A stretch of DNA of 64,000 nucleotides from Micromussa lordhowensis (lineage: Eukaryota; Cnidaria; Anthozoa; Scleractinia; Lobophylliidae). Position numbers and translations under genes: made by a program. The notes under the pieces are model-generated. The model was not told where the DNA came from. It searched no databases and was given only the letters and a program-made list of their open reading frames with translations. Below, one piece after another: positions 46,296 through 59,935 of this stretch (position 1 is the stretch's first letter; every line of letters begins with the position of its first letter). The stretch spans positions 6,018,279 through 6,082,278 of the forward strand of contig OZ026607.1 in NCBI GenBank assembly GCA_964020085.1, read 5' to 3'.

Positions 46296-49200
46296 ATGGC
46301 GTCAGAAGCGAGAACTTCGATCATGGCTCACACGAGAGTGGATGGGAAGAAAGAAGGGTTGGCTGAAATGGAGAGTGACAACACTCAACACGTGTCCAAG
46401 ATCGATAGCGATAGCGACGCTGAATACCATGGTTAGAGCTTGAATACCATAATTTTCTCCTTAGGGGAAATCAATTTTAATCCAGGAAGCGGTGGAGCGA
46501 AAGGAATTCGTGTTAAAACGTTTTCATTTCGTTCACAGAACCGGGCATGCGAGTTGGACAGGATTTTCAAGCGGCCATCCCAGAGCTCCTTTCAGAGAGT
46601 AAGTTCGTGTTTATGTTAAGGGTTTTTAATGATTATTGGTATTCTCTTCTCCAAAACCAAGATAAGTGATTAAATTAAGCCCTTGTCAAGCTGGGACTTG
46701 TTAAAGTTTATGCTAGCGTAAGAGTTGATCGTGGAGTTCGCGTACATCATTATGTACGAACTTTTTAGTTCGCCGGCCGGCTCTTTTCGTGCCAAGTCAA
46801 GGTTAACTTCGTTAATCGTTTAGGACTTTCAAAAGTTTTTCGAGTGTTTTAGAGGAAGCATTTCGAATAACGTCTGCAACGGTTACCTTTCTTAGTTATT
46901 TTCTAATTAAACGGCAAGCTAAAACGTTGAGAACCACAAACTTTTGTTGTCATTTGAATATTCGTGTCAATCGATCTGTCAGGTCAAGAGAAGGAAATTA
47001 AACAAAAATAGTATTTTTTTTCATTTATTTGCCTTCATTGAAGATTTGTCAGAAACCTTAAAACCTGCAGTTATCATTTTATTCATGTGCTTCACTGAAA
47101 ATAGTTATTTTAACTGAAAATCTGAGTAAAACATATTTTGGTTTTCTGGAAGCAAAAAGTGAATGGATGGGAATTGCAGTTTTGGGAAAGGCTTGCCCAA
47201 GCTAAGACCTGACTTACAAATTTCTTTCAGTAATTTCGTGTTTGTAGAAAAACACTTTTCAATGTTACTTTAGTTCAATTATTCTGCAACATTTAGATAT
47301 ATATATATATATATTTTTTGTAACCGTGGCTCTGTTATTTACATTCAGATGTTTCTTAAGGTAGTAAATTATTTATACCTGGTTTATGCAAGTCTGCCAT
47401 TTATAGTGCAGCTGGTTATGAAATGGTTGTAGCATTGAGCTTTATGTGATACAAGTTTGTGACTACTTTTAATCCTGGGATTTCTTCAACTTCAATGGAT
47501 TTCTTTATGTAATCACCTTGAATTTTAAACAGTCTATCAACATGTGAGCCAAACTTCACTTGTGTCATAAACCATAGATAGTTTTACCTTACGTTGTATG
47601 GAAAGGCTGGATTGTGGGTGAATTCTAAAAGGGCAAATTTTGTGTTGTCAATCCAGCTGGCTGGGGTTGTTCGAAAGGTGGATAATGCTATCCACCGGAT
47701 AAATCACTATCCAGAACATACATGTGAAGTGTGGTTTGTTTTGTAAACATGTTATCCACTGGATAGCAATTTGTCCGGTGGATAGCGTTATCCAGCCTTC
47801 AAACAACCAGGGCCTGACCTACAGAATTTTCACAATTTTCCAAACTTTGTTTTGTAACCTACTGTAAAATGTCATTTTAGTACAGTATTTTAGTTCAGTG
47901 GAATCCAATTTTGTGAAATGTCGGCAAATGAAGTATGATCTTCAATGGGAGTTTCTTCATAATGATGTCAGTAACAAATACTATAAAGTTCTCAACACTG
48001 TACAAGAGTGCTTATTGCTTGAACTCTGGGAAATGATCTGCACTGTACATGTATATACAGTGTAAGTAAAAAAAGTCTGGAATCAGGTACAAAACATCTT
48101 GGAAGCAAAATATCATGGTGTACATTAGTCATGTGTTTTTAGTGCTCAGTTGATTATGTAACAGTTCTATAATTGCACTGTACAGTATAATGTGCTTGTG
48201 GTACATACAAGTACATGTTCTACTGTATATGCTCAGCATCCAATAACAGTTAAATGTTGGAGCAAGTTATTTTATAAGAAGTCCCTCAACTTTGCTTCCT
48301 TGTTTCTTGTGATGATTGGAGCTTGGACCTAGCACCATTGTACAGCACAATAAAATTATCACACACTGTCATACATGTTGGTCATGTGACTAATAAAAAA
48401 CTGATAAAAATTATTTCATTTCCAACACCTTTTCTCTTGTAGTGAACAAGTGTATTTTGTATTATTTCTCGTGTTTCTGAAGCAGGAATGAATCTTTTCA
48501 GTAAATAAGTGTTTTAGTGTAACCATTGATGTTTCTTAAATTCTTTTAGATAAGGATGAGGCTAAACATGACCCAAATCTTCGACATAATGCACTTCTTG
48601 TCTGGGCTCCTGTTGATGAAATACCTAACGGAAAATGTGAGTAATCATGACAATTTTATTATTAATGTCATGCCAAGGTTGTACAATTAGGTGTTCAGAA
48701 CTTGACGTTAATGCCATTTCCTTTATTTGCCCAGATGGCAAAGGCTCTGCCAACTAACAAAATTATGCCAGTCTTTTGACATTGCCAAAAATCGAGCAGT
48801 TAAATATGTAGGATTGTACAAATACTGTTCACAGTTTGTTTTTCTTATTTTCTGGCTTATATTTAGTGGATGATTATGTGTTGGTTGCTAAGGACAAGCA
48901 TGGATACAATGTTGAACAGGTATGAAGCAACTTGAAAAGTTTACCAGATTTGAATTTGGAAAATGTTGGTTTTTTTTTAAACTGGTTTGATTAGAACTAT
49001 TTGCCTTTGTGCCATAATCGACATGCATATTAATGTTGTTGCCAGACATCCCTTCAAATTATTAATTCTTTATCTTCTGTTTGTAGGCACTTGGAATGCT
49101 GTTCTGGCATAAACATAATCTGGAAAAGTCATTAACTGATTTAGCTAACTTCACACCATTCCCAGGTAATATTATTATGTTGTATTCTTACAGTAAACTG

Positions 49201-52200
49201 TGGGATTTTTATATCAGGGCTTCTAATACATGTACTGTAGATTGCGCAAAAAAATCAAATTATGCGGCATTTTCAGAGACAAATTTGTGGAAAAAACGGC
49301 CTATCTCACAGAAAATGTGCAGGAAGGTTTGGGGCAAATTTTGCTGAAAAATAATCAGTAAAGAACAATCAATTTTGCAAGAATTTTGTGGGCAAATTTT
49401 GCTGGAAAGCAATTGGTCTTGCACTGATTTGATGAATGTTTTTAACGAAAAAAGACATCCATTTTGCCATTTTTGTAGAAAATGGTGAGCGGTAGCAATG
49501 CAATGCAATAACAACAGAAACACCGACTACTGTACTTATAAGTGTTGCCTTTGTAAACTCGGCAATTTTGCACAAAAAATTTAAGCAACTTGTTGGACTA
49601 TCATACGTGTTTCCTATTGTTTGATCAGAAGGTTCTTTTTAACAGAGATCATCATTTGCTCTTTTAACAACAATGTGGTCACAAAATGCGCCAGTGGCAA
49701 ATCTTTGTACATCTTGGCCACTGCCCAGTTTTTCACATCATTAATCTAAGAATGCCTGGTAGTTTTGAATGTTGTTTGCTTGTTGCGGTGATGAAGTTTC
49801 ACGATAATTTTGCAATTTTATGGCAAATAAACAGCCCCAACAGCCAGGTATATACATGTAAGTTTCAAATTTGTTGTACCAACATGTATTTGGTAAGATT
49901 TCCAATTTTGTGGTATTTTGCCTGTTTTTGTGAATTATGCAGGATTTTGCAGATTTACAGGAAATTCATGGCTCTGTGACTGCACAAAATATCAGATGCC
50001 CTGTCATATTTCTGCATTCCTAGTGATTATTGTAATGTAGAGTGCACATGAACATGTGCATAATCTAAGTTTTTTTCAAAAGTTTTTTATCTAAGTTTTG
50101 GATCAGTGTCATCAATAATTCATCAAGTTCATGCCTGTGACAATGTTTGGATTTCTAATCTTAATTCCATGTACATGTTCCGTGTACAGTACCGCTGTAG
50201 AGTTTTAAACTCTTATTTCTCTGTATCTTCCTTAGTTTTAGTTTTGATTTAGAAGATATACTTGCACATATATCAAGCACTCCAGACAGTGCTTAATTTT
50301 CAAACACCTGGAAGTTCGTCAAAAGTACTCTGCTACATGGACACAGCGCATTTTCAGTTGTCTTCCCCATGTCTGGAAATGTGGTCAGACCTTGTCTGTC
50401 ATGTCTGCTTACACCACCAGATTAAAAACTTTAAAGTGCCACTATGACGAAAATCGCATCCTTCAAATCGGCACCATTTTGAGACATAAACAAGTAGTCT
50501 GTACAAGAGTCAAAATGCTTTTTACTGTTTTCAAATATCTCTTTTCGTTTCAGAGATATTGAAGTTTTTAAAATATGCAAATTAGCCAAGTGATGACGTC
50601 ATAGACTCAACCAAATTTTGATCAAATATGATAAACAAGGATATCTCAGTCAATTTGTATTAGAACTGCTTGATATTTTACAGAAAGATACTTCTAGAGG
50701 TGCTCTGCAATGTGACCTTAACAATTTGTGTTGCCATGGCAACATACTGGGCTCCAGACCTCCATGATGTTGAAGGCTTTTCTGACCACTTTTAGCATTC
50801 TAGATTGTCATTTGCCAATGGTGCCTCATCTGCATAATCCAGCAAGCATAGCAATATGTTAAGTTGAGTTCATGACCTTGTTTAGTGTTTTCGAGGCTTA
50901 AAATCACTAAAATGTTGAAATTAGGCTTGAGGGGACTGGAAAAGAGTGGGTTGCCATGGGAACGGAAATTGTTACAGCTGTAGGTGTGTTGCATTTAGAT
51001 CTATTAGCCTACCAAGTTTCAATGGTTTCTGCTGCAAAGTGACCAAGATAGCGCTATTTATATACTTGATGTAATATTCGGTTGAGTATATGACGTCATC
51101 AGTCATCTCATTTGCATATTTTACTCATTTTTCAAACTTCAATATCTCCGGAACCAATGCAGATATTTGTAAACGGTAAACGGCGTCTTTAATCTTTCGC
51201 AGAATTCTATGTGATAAACCCTAAAAATCAAGGGGTAAAAATTTGATCATAGTGGCACTTTAAACACAAAGCCACAATTAATGCTGTAAAATAGTGTTGT
51301 GTATAACTGTATTTGCTGGCTGGTATGGTGAAGGTACTGGCTGGGCACTCTACCCAGGTGTATAAATGAGTACCGGCAAATTTAATGCTTGGGGTAACCC
51401 TGCGATGGACTAGCATCCCATCCGGAGCGGGGGGGGGGGGAGTAGAAACACTCCTAGTCACTTTATGCTACTGAACCCTGGAGAAAAGGTAGCGTAATTA
51501 TTTAATAGTCATTTATTGACTTAGTTTGTCTTTTTACTTACCATACACCAGATGAGTGGAGCATGGAGGATAAGGTCCTGTTTGAACAAGCATACAGTTC
51601 TCATGGGAAAAGCTTCAAACGGATCCAACAAACAGTGAGTAAAACAATGACCTGCTCAGTCTGAGAAAACTGTGATGAACAGACTGATAATAAAATCAGT
51701 TGAAACACTGAGAAGTGTCCAACTAGAAGTGCCTTGTAACGTCCTGTTTCACAGTTGGAAGAAATGTGAAGTCTTTGAGAGGTCTGTAAAGCACTGTATT
51801 GTCACTTCTCTGGTTGTCAAAAGTGGTGCTGCAATTTCTGGGCTGCAGCATTTGATTGTTTTCATTCAGAACACAGTTGAGGAATTTGTCCCACCATGGT
51901 GAATTTGTGGCAGGATGGATGATGTTTTGCTGTGTCCTAACGTGTTAATACTCGTGGGCAACTACTGTAGCATGAAGAGTAGTGGCAAAGTCATTACCAT
52001 CATAACTTCTTGGACAGTGTAACTTACGTGTACCTCTGTAAGCAATTATATCAACTGAGTTACAAAATTAACTGAAAGTTGTGTTGGATTTTGTGCTTGT
52101 TCTTTATCTTTTAGTTGCCAGACAAATCAGTGGCTTCTCTGGTTAAGTATTACTATTCCTGGAAAAAAACAAGAAGCCGAACCAGTTTGATTGATCGGCA

Positions 52201-55200
52201 AGCAAAGAAAATGGCTGTACAAAAGGAGCCCATCAAGTGAGTCCTTCTGAACAGCTTTTTGATATCTCCATCAAATAATAATATTATCATGAACTGCAGG
52301 GCTGGCAGTCACCTGTAGCCTTGATCTTCACACTCTCATAACAAACTTGCAGTTCACCCATAACATCAAGGGCCCATCTAGCATACTCGGCTGTAGCAGG
52401 TGTTATGGGTTATGGCCCTTACTGACAGCTCTGAACTGCACTGGCTCTCTGACTCTTCTAGTCTATACTGTAATCTTGAACTCTGTAAGACAACCTTGGA
52501 AATTTTAATTCACCCTGACACCACACAGATACATAAATTTACATGCCTGCAAATACTAGATGCAATGTCTAGCACATGGACAATGTACTTTTAGTTAGTC
52601 TCACTGTTCATGTACGTGTAGGTGAGATAAAAAAAAAAACAGATGAGTTTAAATGTGCCCAGTGCAAATGTGTGCAGTGAAATGTTCTTTATAAATTTGA
52701 TAAGCAGTTTTATTCAATCACAATAGAGTTAGGTACAGTAATATTGACAGCTTCATTATTGCTTGGCACAGTGATCCTGAGAGTGACAATAGTGATTCAA
52801 GTGACAGTGACTTTGAACCAGAAAAAGAGGTATGACTACCATTTAATAATTTTGTAATACCAGGATTCTATTCAACAGTATACCCTTTTGATAATTGTGT
52901 ACCATATACTTTTTTGCATTTTTAGCAATCAAGACAAACAAATGGACAGAGCAAACCAAAGATGATAACCAAGCCGCCCACTGTAAGTACATCACATTAT
53001 GTGTGAACTTCAATGTTCATTTGCTTCAAATAATGCCTTTGTACCCAACAGTATTTTCCACAAGTTTTGGGTGTTGAGACTGGAAAATTTGCTTGTGGAC
53101 CCCTCCCAAATGTCCTCTTCGTTATGGTCCCAGCTACTGTTGTTACTACTGTATATATTATGTTAAGATGTCACCTTTGCCTCCATTGAGGCAGAAGGTC
53201 ACAACTATACATGTATCACACCAACAGTCTTGATCCTTTGTGACCTTCTAAGCCTCTCCCCTTGTACACATGTACAACCCATCTCCTTCAGTTCCGTTTT
53301 GATTTTCTCCATCATTCTGTTTTTGGCCTACTGGCTTTCTTTTTTCTGGTGGAGTCCTACTTAAGATTTTTGTGTGGTAAATATTCAATTCCTGAGACAC
53401 ACTACATGTAAGGATGCGGATGAGCTATCAATCTGAGCATGTGGTTCTGTATGTCCATGACAACACTAAGAGAGCTACATGTACATGTAAACCTTGTAGC
53501 GCTGGATGCATGGTGCAAATGCAATATTGCTCGCAGTTGTCATACTGAATCACGTGTCCAGTCCTGAAATTGTTGCATGCAATACTGCATACAATATTAC
53601 AGGTCGGGAGTAGAATCTCATTCTACTTCTGCAATATTGCAGACGACAATTTCAGGGGTGGAAACACAATTGAAAAGGGTTGTGCGAAATATTGCATGAA
53701 ATGTTGCATCATGTGTCTGGGCCTTAAGAATGTTTCCTTCCCCTCTCTGAAAACCTCTCCTACATGTAAATGAACACAAGTCAGGTCTCAAAGTTATTCA
53801 TAGGAAAGTATTTGCATAATTATTGCTTGAAAAAGCGAAATAAGATACATGTACATTGAAACAAGAAGAAATAGCAAGGGTAAACTATTTCCCATTAGAC
53901 TGTTTTTTTTCCTTTCACATGTTGCCATATTAGTCATTTGCTTGTGGAGTATTTATGACATTATCTTTTGTTGTTATCATGTAATCTGTCACAGGGAACA
54001 CCAGCAGCTGGCATTACTGGCCCTTGTGTTAACTGTCGCACACAGAGCTCTCAACTTCATGCAACTCAGAAGGGAAACATGTGCAGTGCATGTTATCAGT
54101 TCTTAAGGTACAGGATAAAGAATATTATTTATTAATATGTAAACACCAATGAAATACTAGGGAAGCTTTTGTGTTAAAACGTGTTATCTTCACAAGTGAA
54201 AAGATCACCATTGTTATGGTTACAAAATAAATCATGCCATTTGCAGCGAAAGTGAGTTGGTTTGGTATTTGAGTGGTGTTTTTGTAGTGAATAGAACATT
54301 GCATGGCCTGTGGCTTGGAGATACATGAACACAATTTATCTTCTTGTGTGGAAAAATATTTCCACTTGTTAGCTGCGCCCACTCATTAAATACTTTTCAA
54401 CACTCGATATTAAAGGTTGTTAAAATTATTATTATCTCAAAATCATAGTGAAGCATTCTTACAAGTTCCTGGCAATAATTTGTTACAATTTTTAACCATC
54501 TTTATGTTGGTTTTTGTCGGATCCAAGAGTAAGTTAGTGCGGAGGTCAATTGCATGTATACCATTATCTGTGTCTAAATTTCAATTGTTTTTAGAATGCC
54601 CAGGCTGACTTGGAAAACAAGCAAACGTGTAAAATGTTTAGCCAATAGCAAGTTTATGTACTTGTATGATTGTGTGTTTTAATGATACTAACTTGACTAA
54701 CCCAAACTGACAGTGTGAAATAATCTTTTGCTCTATATTAGTCAAAAAGCACATCACAATTCAATGGCGGTACCAACTTTGAGTCTGGCCTCATTTTACA
54801 GGAGAACTGGAACCCTGCGACCACGGCACGAAGGACGAGAAACAAGAACTGGACACCGTGGCAATAAAGTTAAAAGAAAAGCGCCAAAGGTTTGTCTACT
54901 TGTGGAATGTACATGTCAGGGGGGAGTCGGTGCCTCGAAACCCCAACAATCAGCAAAAATCATTTTGAGCATATGACTACTCGCATTATTAGTGTTCAAA
55001 ATAAATTTTGGAGGAGATGGTAAAATCCCTTATCTGTCTCGTGTCCCACATTTTACGCAACTCTGACTTGTTTAGCAATAACAGCAAATGCCTCAAACTG
55101 TAGCCATCGGATAAAGAAACACTGAAATATTTTATAAGAGATTTTATACCGGAATTTCTAGTTTGGGAAACTTTCTTAGTACAGTTGTAGTTTCCTACTG

Positions 55201-58200
55201 GATCATATTTTAAGGAGAAGCTATGTAATTCAAAGAGTACATATGACTGTAAATGCTGAGCTGCACATGTCTAGATCTGTCTTTGAAAGTTGCCTGCTTA
55301 GTGCAGTTTCCATAGCAAAAAAAACAGTTTGTATAGTCTAAAAACTACTGTAGCATGATAAAACGCGTTTCACTCTTCCAAATTGGCAAAAATAAGGTGA
55401 GATCCAGCTGTGGTCATTAAAATATCACCTGCTGGTAATCAGCTGAAAGAACATTATGAATTTTCTACATTGTACAATGTTATCCAAATTTTCCAGCCGT
55501 GGTCTTCAAAATTCCACTGTGCTGGAAATCTGAAATACACTGTCAAGTTTAAAATTTAGCATTCAGTTGTGGCGTGTAATTGTTTTTAGTACATGTATTG
55601 TAATATTAGACACACACATGTTACAGTTTCTATGCTCTGTTCTTCTCGTACCTCATAGGGAATGGTTTTGTCGCAAGAGTATCTTGTCTCTGTGTCTGGT
55701 ACCCATGGTGATAGCCATGTGCGTCCGTTGGAGATGGAAATAGTGAACCTTAAGCGGCAGATCCAGGCAAATAAGCAGTCGATAAGTCAACACAAGTACC
55801 AGCTGGATAGTGGAGTTGAAACCCTGAGACCAGGAGATGTAAGTGTGGCGAAGACTTAAGAAATTTTGCTTTCCTTGCAAAAATTTGGCTAACCATTTCC
55901 TTCCATGCATTTGATTCACTGTTCTCAAACTCATTAATAATTTATGAAGTTAAAACAGAGAAAATCACAACCGTGAAGGAGGTTTGGATACCCAGTCTTA
56001 ATTAGCTTAGATTTTGACGATTTAGTTCTACGTTTACTCCTTAGTTTTTGTTTCGTTTGAGAAGATACATGTATATCATACACTCAAGACAGTGTTGCAT
56101 CGCCATCCAAACACCTCGAATTTCGTCAAAAGTACTCCGCTGCACGTCGTATTTTCAACTCTCTTCATCCCGATGAAACACTGTCTCTCATGTTTGATAT
56201 ATTACTTCAAAGCACTATTCATGAAAAAATTAACAGGCATATTCCCCACTGCTTTTAAGTGTAATTGACAAAGGAAACTTTTGAGGCGTTGTTACTTGTA
56301 AAGCAATACTCGTTTCGTTCTAAGTAGTGAATTTGTTGACGTTTTACTCTTTTTTCACTCATTGTTAACGCGTATACATGTATTTTTCATCTCATGCTTT
56401 TACATGTACACGCTTTTAAACAAGTGTTAACCAGAGAACGCTTTTACACAATATGCTTTCCCAACTTGTCATGAGTGTTGTTTACCTATCTTTTCCTTTA
56501 TAAACCACTGTGTGAAAAGAAAGGAAAATTACTCGTTCCTTTCAGTTGATTTGTGCTTGCACTATCATTGCCTCGACTGCTCCATCTCTAGCCGGTGCTT
56601 TTAATTGCACAGATTCATTACATCGTCATGGTGTCTAATAATTAAATTCAATGTTCCTTTGTTGTGCGTTTTCAGCAAAATAACAAGAACAATGCCAGGT
56701 GGTCAAATGAAGAGTTGCTGTTAGCAGTCCAGTGTAAGTAGCTACATGTAGCTCTCTACCTCCGAAAATTAAGCTTTCTTTAAAGATGATTTCCAGTCCG
56801 TACTGCGCAGTCTCGGCACCCTAATGTTTACAAACGTTATAAGTTCCAACTTGGTGGAATGCGAAGCGATGTCATTCGTTACGAACGGTCACATACCTGA
56901 TCTTTGAGGACTTTTAAATTCTTTTTCCGACAGCTTCATTGATTTTTACAGCTGCGAAGTTGTTTCATCAAGGAACATGAGAAAGAACGAAGCATAAAGC
57001 TTCGACCGCTTGGTATCGATAATGGCGGTTGGTTTGAAACTTTGAATTTACTTCATGTAAGTAGTTGTCAAAAGTTTACATTTTGTGATGTCATACATGA
57101 AGCAAAACAAAAGACGCAAACAAACTCTCGAGAGTGCGCAGTACGGACTGGAAATCATCTTTAAATGCAAGGTACATGTACATGAAAGGTCGGGCATGGT
57201 CGAGGTCTCCTCCTGGATATTTTAAATCAATAGTCTAGTATGCATAAAAAGGCGACACGGCTATATTTCTATCTCAAACTAGGTGTGAATTGCTGTATTT
57301 TGCTTATCTACTAGAAAATATTTCATTATTCGTTTGAATAATATTTTTGGGAAAATGTGCTTTGTATAAAATATATAACATGCAATACCATCACCTAGCA
57401 GAAATTGTCTTGATTTACAGTACTACGAAATTGTCAGAAGTAAACCTGATTCACTTGATTCACAGCTGTAAGACGCTATGGAAAAGACTTCCAAGCCATG
57501 GCCGAAGTGCTAGGTAACAAGAGCGTGAGCCAGTGCCGCAACTTCTTCGTGAACTACCGAAGACGTTTTAACCTTCAGCAAGTCCTTGAAGAGTACGAGG
57601 CTGAACAGGGCATCACGAGCAGTGATAGAAAAGACGATGATTTACAGGTTCTACACATGTCGGGGTCGCCGGGTAGTAGTGGCAACTCCTCGCCCATTCA
57701 ACCAGACAGAGCTTCCCCGTCTATTCCTACCCAGGGTAAGCTCTTCCGATCTCTCCTGGACTTCTAAGTTGTCAGGGAAACGTGACCAATGAAGCTATAA
57801 TCGTGGACAAAAGTTTTGGGACAGCTTTGCACTTTTGGCGTTTTTGTACACACTCCAGACGCGAATACAACTTTACCTGCCAAGCCTCTCTCTCCACTCC
57901 ATATACAATGTTGAAAACTAGTACCCGCAATTCCACCTGATTTTCAACATTGTATTGGGCGGGGAGGGGAAACAGCCACCCGTTTGTACAAAGAAAACAG
58001 CGCTTTTTCAAACTTCAGCAGATAATTCGTTGCATTACATCAGTGTCACAGGCTACGATTGAGGTTTATTGCATCTTACTCACAGTCGTTTTAGATGTCA
58101 TTTTCGTTATTTACAAAACAGTAACCTAAAAACTTGTAATATTAAGTTTCAAATGCAAATGAATATATGAAATATCATATATATGAAAAGCGGAGAAAGA

Positions 58201-59568
58201 TATGGAGAGATAGTTGATCATCGCAGATATATACACGAGTTTAGCAGCTGTGAAATTAAAGCCTGAAAAAATATTCAGGCCTTAACGGGATTCGAACCCA
58301 CGACCTCTGCGATACCGGTGCAGTGCTCTTCCAACTGAGCTATCAAGCCAACTGGGAGCTGGTCACATTGTTAGTTCGTGATATACCCGTTGATGGTGAA
58401 GAATGCAAATGAATATCATATATTTGAACTGCGTAGACACAACGAAAGCAGCTGTAAAATTACAGTTCAAATGCTAACCAACTGTGCTTGTGTTATTACA
58501 TCTAGGCATGCCCAGTCAGCCGCCTCCACTTCTAAAACCATCAGTGTCGCAGGCTCAGCGTCATCCACCTCCCTTACAACCTCAGGTTGGAGTCCCACGG
58601 TCCAGTCAGGGAGGACTACAAGGGCCGCCTCCACTGATTAAACCCATGGTTCCACCAATACGACCACAAGTGAGTGGCACTGTAGAAATGTAGGCTCGTA
58701 TCGCGTCCAGACAGGTCTGGCCAGTTATATTCGCCCATGTTGTAATGACAACACTTTGATTAGACGGAAGATCTTTTTCCGCATCCTGGCCTCGCTCACC
58801 CCACAACTCCCTCTTCGATGTTTGCTCTTGGTTAAATTTTCACATGACCAGCAAGAAGAAACTTTCCTCTCGCATGGGAACGCACGCTTGCATGCTACAT
58901 TAGAGTACAAATTCTTTTGAGCGATCACAAGTGTCCCACCTTCGTGAAGGCATGTTTGATAGAGACTGTGTTGTCCAAAACCATTGCCACAGGGTTTGTA
59001 GACTAAATATTCGGAACCTTCCAGAAAAAATGTATTAATTTTGAGTGATGAAATACACTCATTGAACAAAATTGTAAGGGTAACAAAGTCTGTCATTTGT
59101 AAGTGCCAACTTGCCACTCGCATGTATTTTTATGACCTTGTAAACTTTTGGACACGATCTTTTGGCCTCCAACACGTCTGCTCCAATCAAAAAATCAAGC
59201 TCAGTTCAGTGCGATATATCCGTATACGACTTTTTTGACTTCTCTAATGGAAACTTAACAAGATGTGAAAATGTAAGCAAAACTGGTACCTTGATAGAGT
59301 GGCATTGTTCTCACAAATTGCACTGAATGGATGAAGCAGCTAAACAGTAAGAACATTTTCATTTGGGTTTCTGACTTTGGTCTTGTTTTGATTTCAGCCT
59401 CTTCATCCTCAAGCAAACCCTATGATGCGTCAGTCTCCACCCGCGCCTCCACATTTAATTCAGCAAATAATGGAGCAAAAACCCCTCGGAGGGCCCGTTG
59501 GGAGATCTGAGTCGCCACATAACGCCTCTGGGACCCCTCCCTTAAGGCAGACGCGCTCTGGCATGTGA
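46296..59568 (+). CDS. RCOR: REST corepressor (CoREST) with extra zinc-finger module
   Basis: Scaffold of the LSD1/HDAC repressor complex in the nucleus. Sixteen coding exons in phase, 592 residues: 46296-46431, 46539-46598, 48550-48636, 48867-48919, 49087-49165, 51552-51634, 52115-52236, 52772-52829, 52926-52982, 53995-54107, 54802-54889, 55659-55838, 56676-56733, 57466-57735, 58506-58669, 59398-59568. ELM2 starts at '[13 protein letters not shown]' (about 48-130). SANT1 is '[15 protein letters not shown]' to '[11 protein letters not shown]' (139-184). An S/D/E stretch spans 207-226. Cys 256, 259, 275 and 278 form a C-x2-C-x15-C-x2-C finger. 'GMVLSQEYL' (313) opens the LSD1-binding linker and coiled coil. 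SANT2 is '[13 protein letters not shown]' to '[11 protein letters not shown]' (379-430). The tail is proline-rich. Confidence 0.93.
47665..47808. mobile_element. Palindromic MITE in RCOR intron 2
   Basis: 'ggttgttcgaaaggtgg' with 'gctatccaccggataaat' is matched in inverse by 'tgtccggtggatagcg' and 'ccttcaaacaacc'. About 144 bp, non-coding. Confidence 0.75.
50215..50430. repeat. Diverged repeat in RCOR intron 5 (family of 40605)
   Basis: 'gttcgtcaaaagtactctgct' style block and flanking sequence match the DTD1 intron copy. The TTAA MITE 50435-51259 has inserted at its right edge. Confidence 0.6.
50435..51259. mobile_element. TTAA-flanked MITE, 825 bp, RCOR intron 5
   Basis: TTAA at 50431-50434 and 51260-51263. 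The ends are 'agtgccactatga' and its inverse 'tcatagtggcact'. Longer internal symmetry exists ('tgatgacgtcat' on the left side, 'atgacgtcatcag' on the right). No transposase. Confidence 0.85.
51350..51475. repeat. SINE-like repeat in RCOR intron 5 (family of 37640)
   Basis: 'aatttaatgcttggggtaac', 'tgcgatggactagcatccc' and a G-run followed by 'agtagaaacactcctag' parallel the repeat in DTD1 intron 2. Confidence 0.5.
55925..56220. repeat. Interspersed repeat in RCOR intron 12 (family of 40605)
   Basis: Nearly collinear with 40605-40925, with small indels including a 'tacatgtatat' insertion. Confidence 0.75.
56784..57160. mobile_element. TTAA-flanked MITE, 377 bp, RCOR intron 13
   Basis: TTAA at 56780-56783 and 57161-57164. 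Perfect inverted ends begin 'agatgatttccagtccgtac'. A fragment with 'agatggtttccagttcgtac' lies at about 27680. Confidence 0.85.
58167..58402 (-). mobile_element. tRNA-derived SINE (copy 2) in RCOR intron 14
   Basis: Bounded by a 14-bp direct repeat 'atgcaaatgaatat' (58153-58166 and 58403-58416). On the minus strand it has a tRNA-like head (58349-58278), then 'cctgaatattttttcaggct' and 'gcgatgatcaa', the order seen at 10304-10450. Confidence 0.75.
58278..58349 (-). tRNA. tRNA-Thr(GGT)-like SINE head, degenerate
   Basis: 72 nt with A box 'tagctcagttgg' and B box 'ggttcgaatcc'. The loop is CCGGTAT, as at 10304. The acceptor stem has a mismatch (GGCTTGA against TAAGGCC), so it is not expected to be a working tRNA. 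Confidence 0.55.
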
Positions 59569-59869
59569 TGACGCTGCTTTGCTGTCAGGAAATTGAATCA
59601 ACGCTTTCAAGCTAACAAGACAGTCCTGTAAAAATATACATATATTTTTCATTTCAAATGATAAGTGCGTTTTTTCAATCGAAATCCCGTCTTCGACAAA
59701 TGACTGAATCCGTTTTTGTCGAAGAGGATGTTACGTTACAGTGTGCCTGTAGTTTATTTTGCTTGGAAGATGACTGCCAGAAACGTCTACGAATTTGTTC
59801 CTCGATACTGTTTTCATGTTCCGACTTTTAGCGGCATCTGATTTGTTTAATCCTTGAACTCTTGCATGT

Positions 59870-59875
59870 AATAAA
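59870..59875 (+). terminator. Poly(A) signal candidate for RCOR
   Basis: AATAAA about 300 bp after the RCOR stop codon, before the downstream tandem repeat. A second cluster ('aaaataaaataaaaag') at about 60716-60731 could serve a longer transcript. Confidence 0.5.
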
Positions 59876-59935
59876 GCTAGTTAGAGACGAGACAATGTTT
59901 CGGAAAAAATGACCAAACGACCGCAAAGGTACTTA

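Noticed and set aside
49087..49347. Reading frame continuing past RCOR exon 5
   Set aside because: The donor at 49166 and the in-phase next exon at 51552 (SANT1) explain the protein; the extension is intron.
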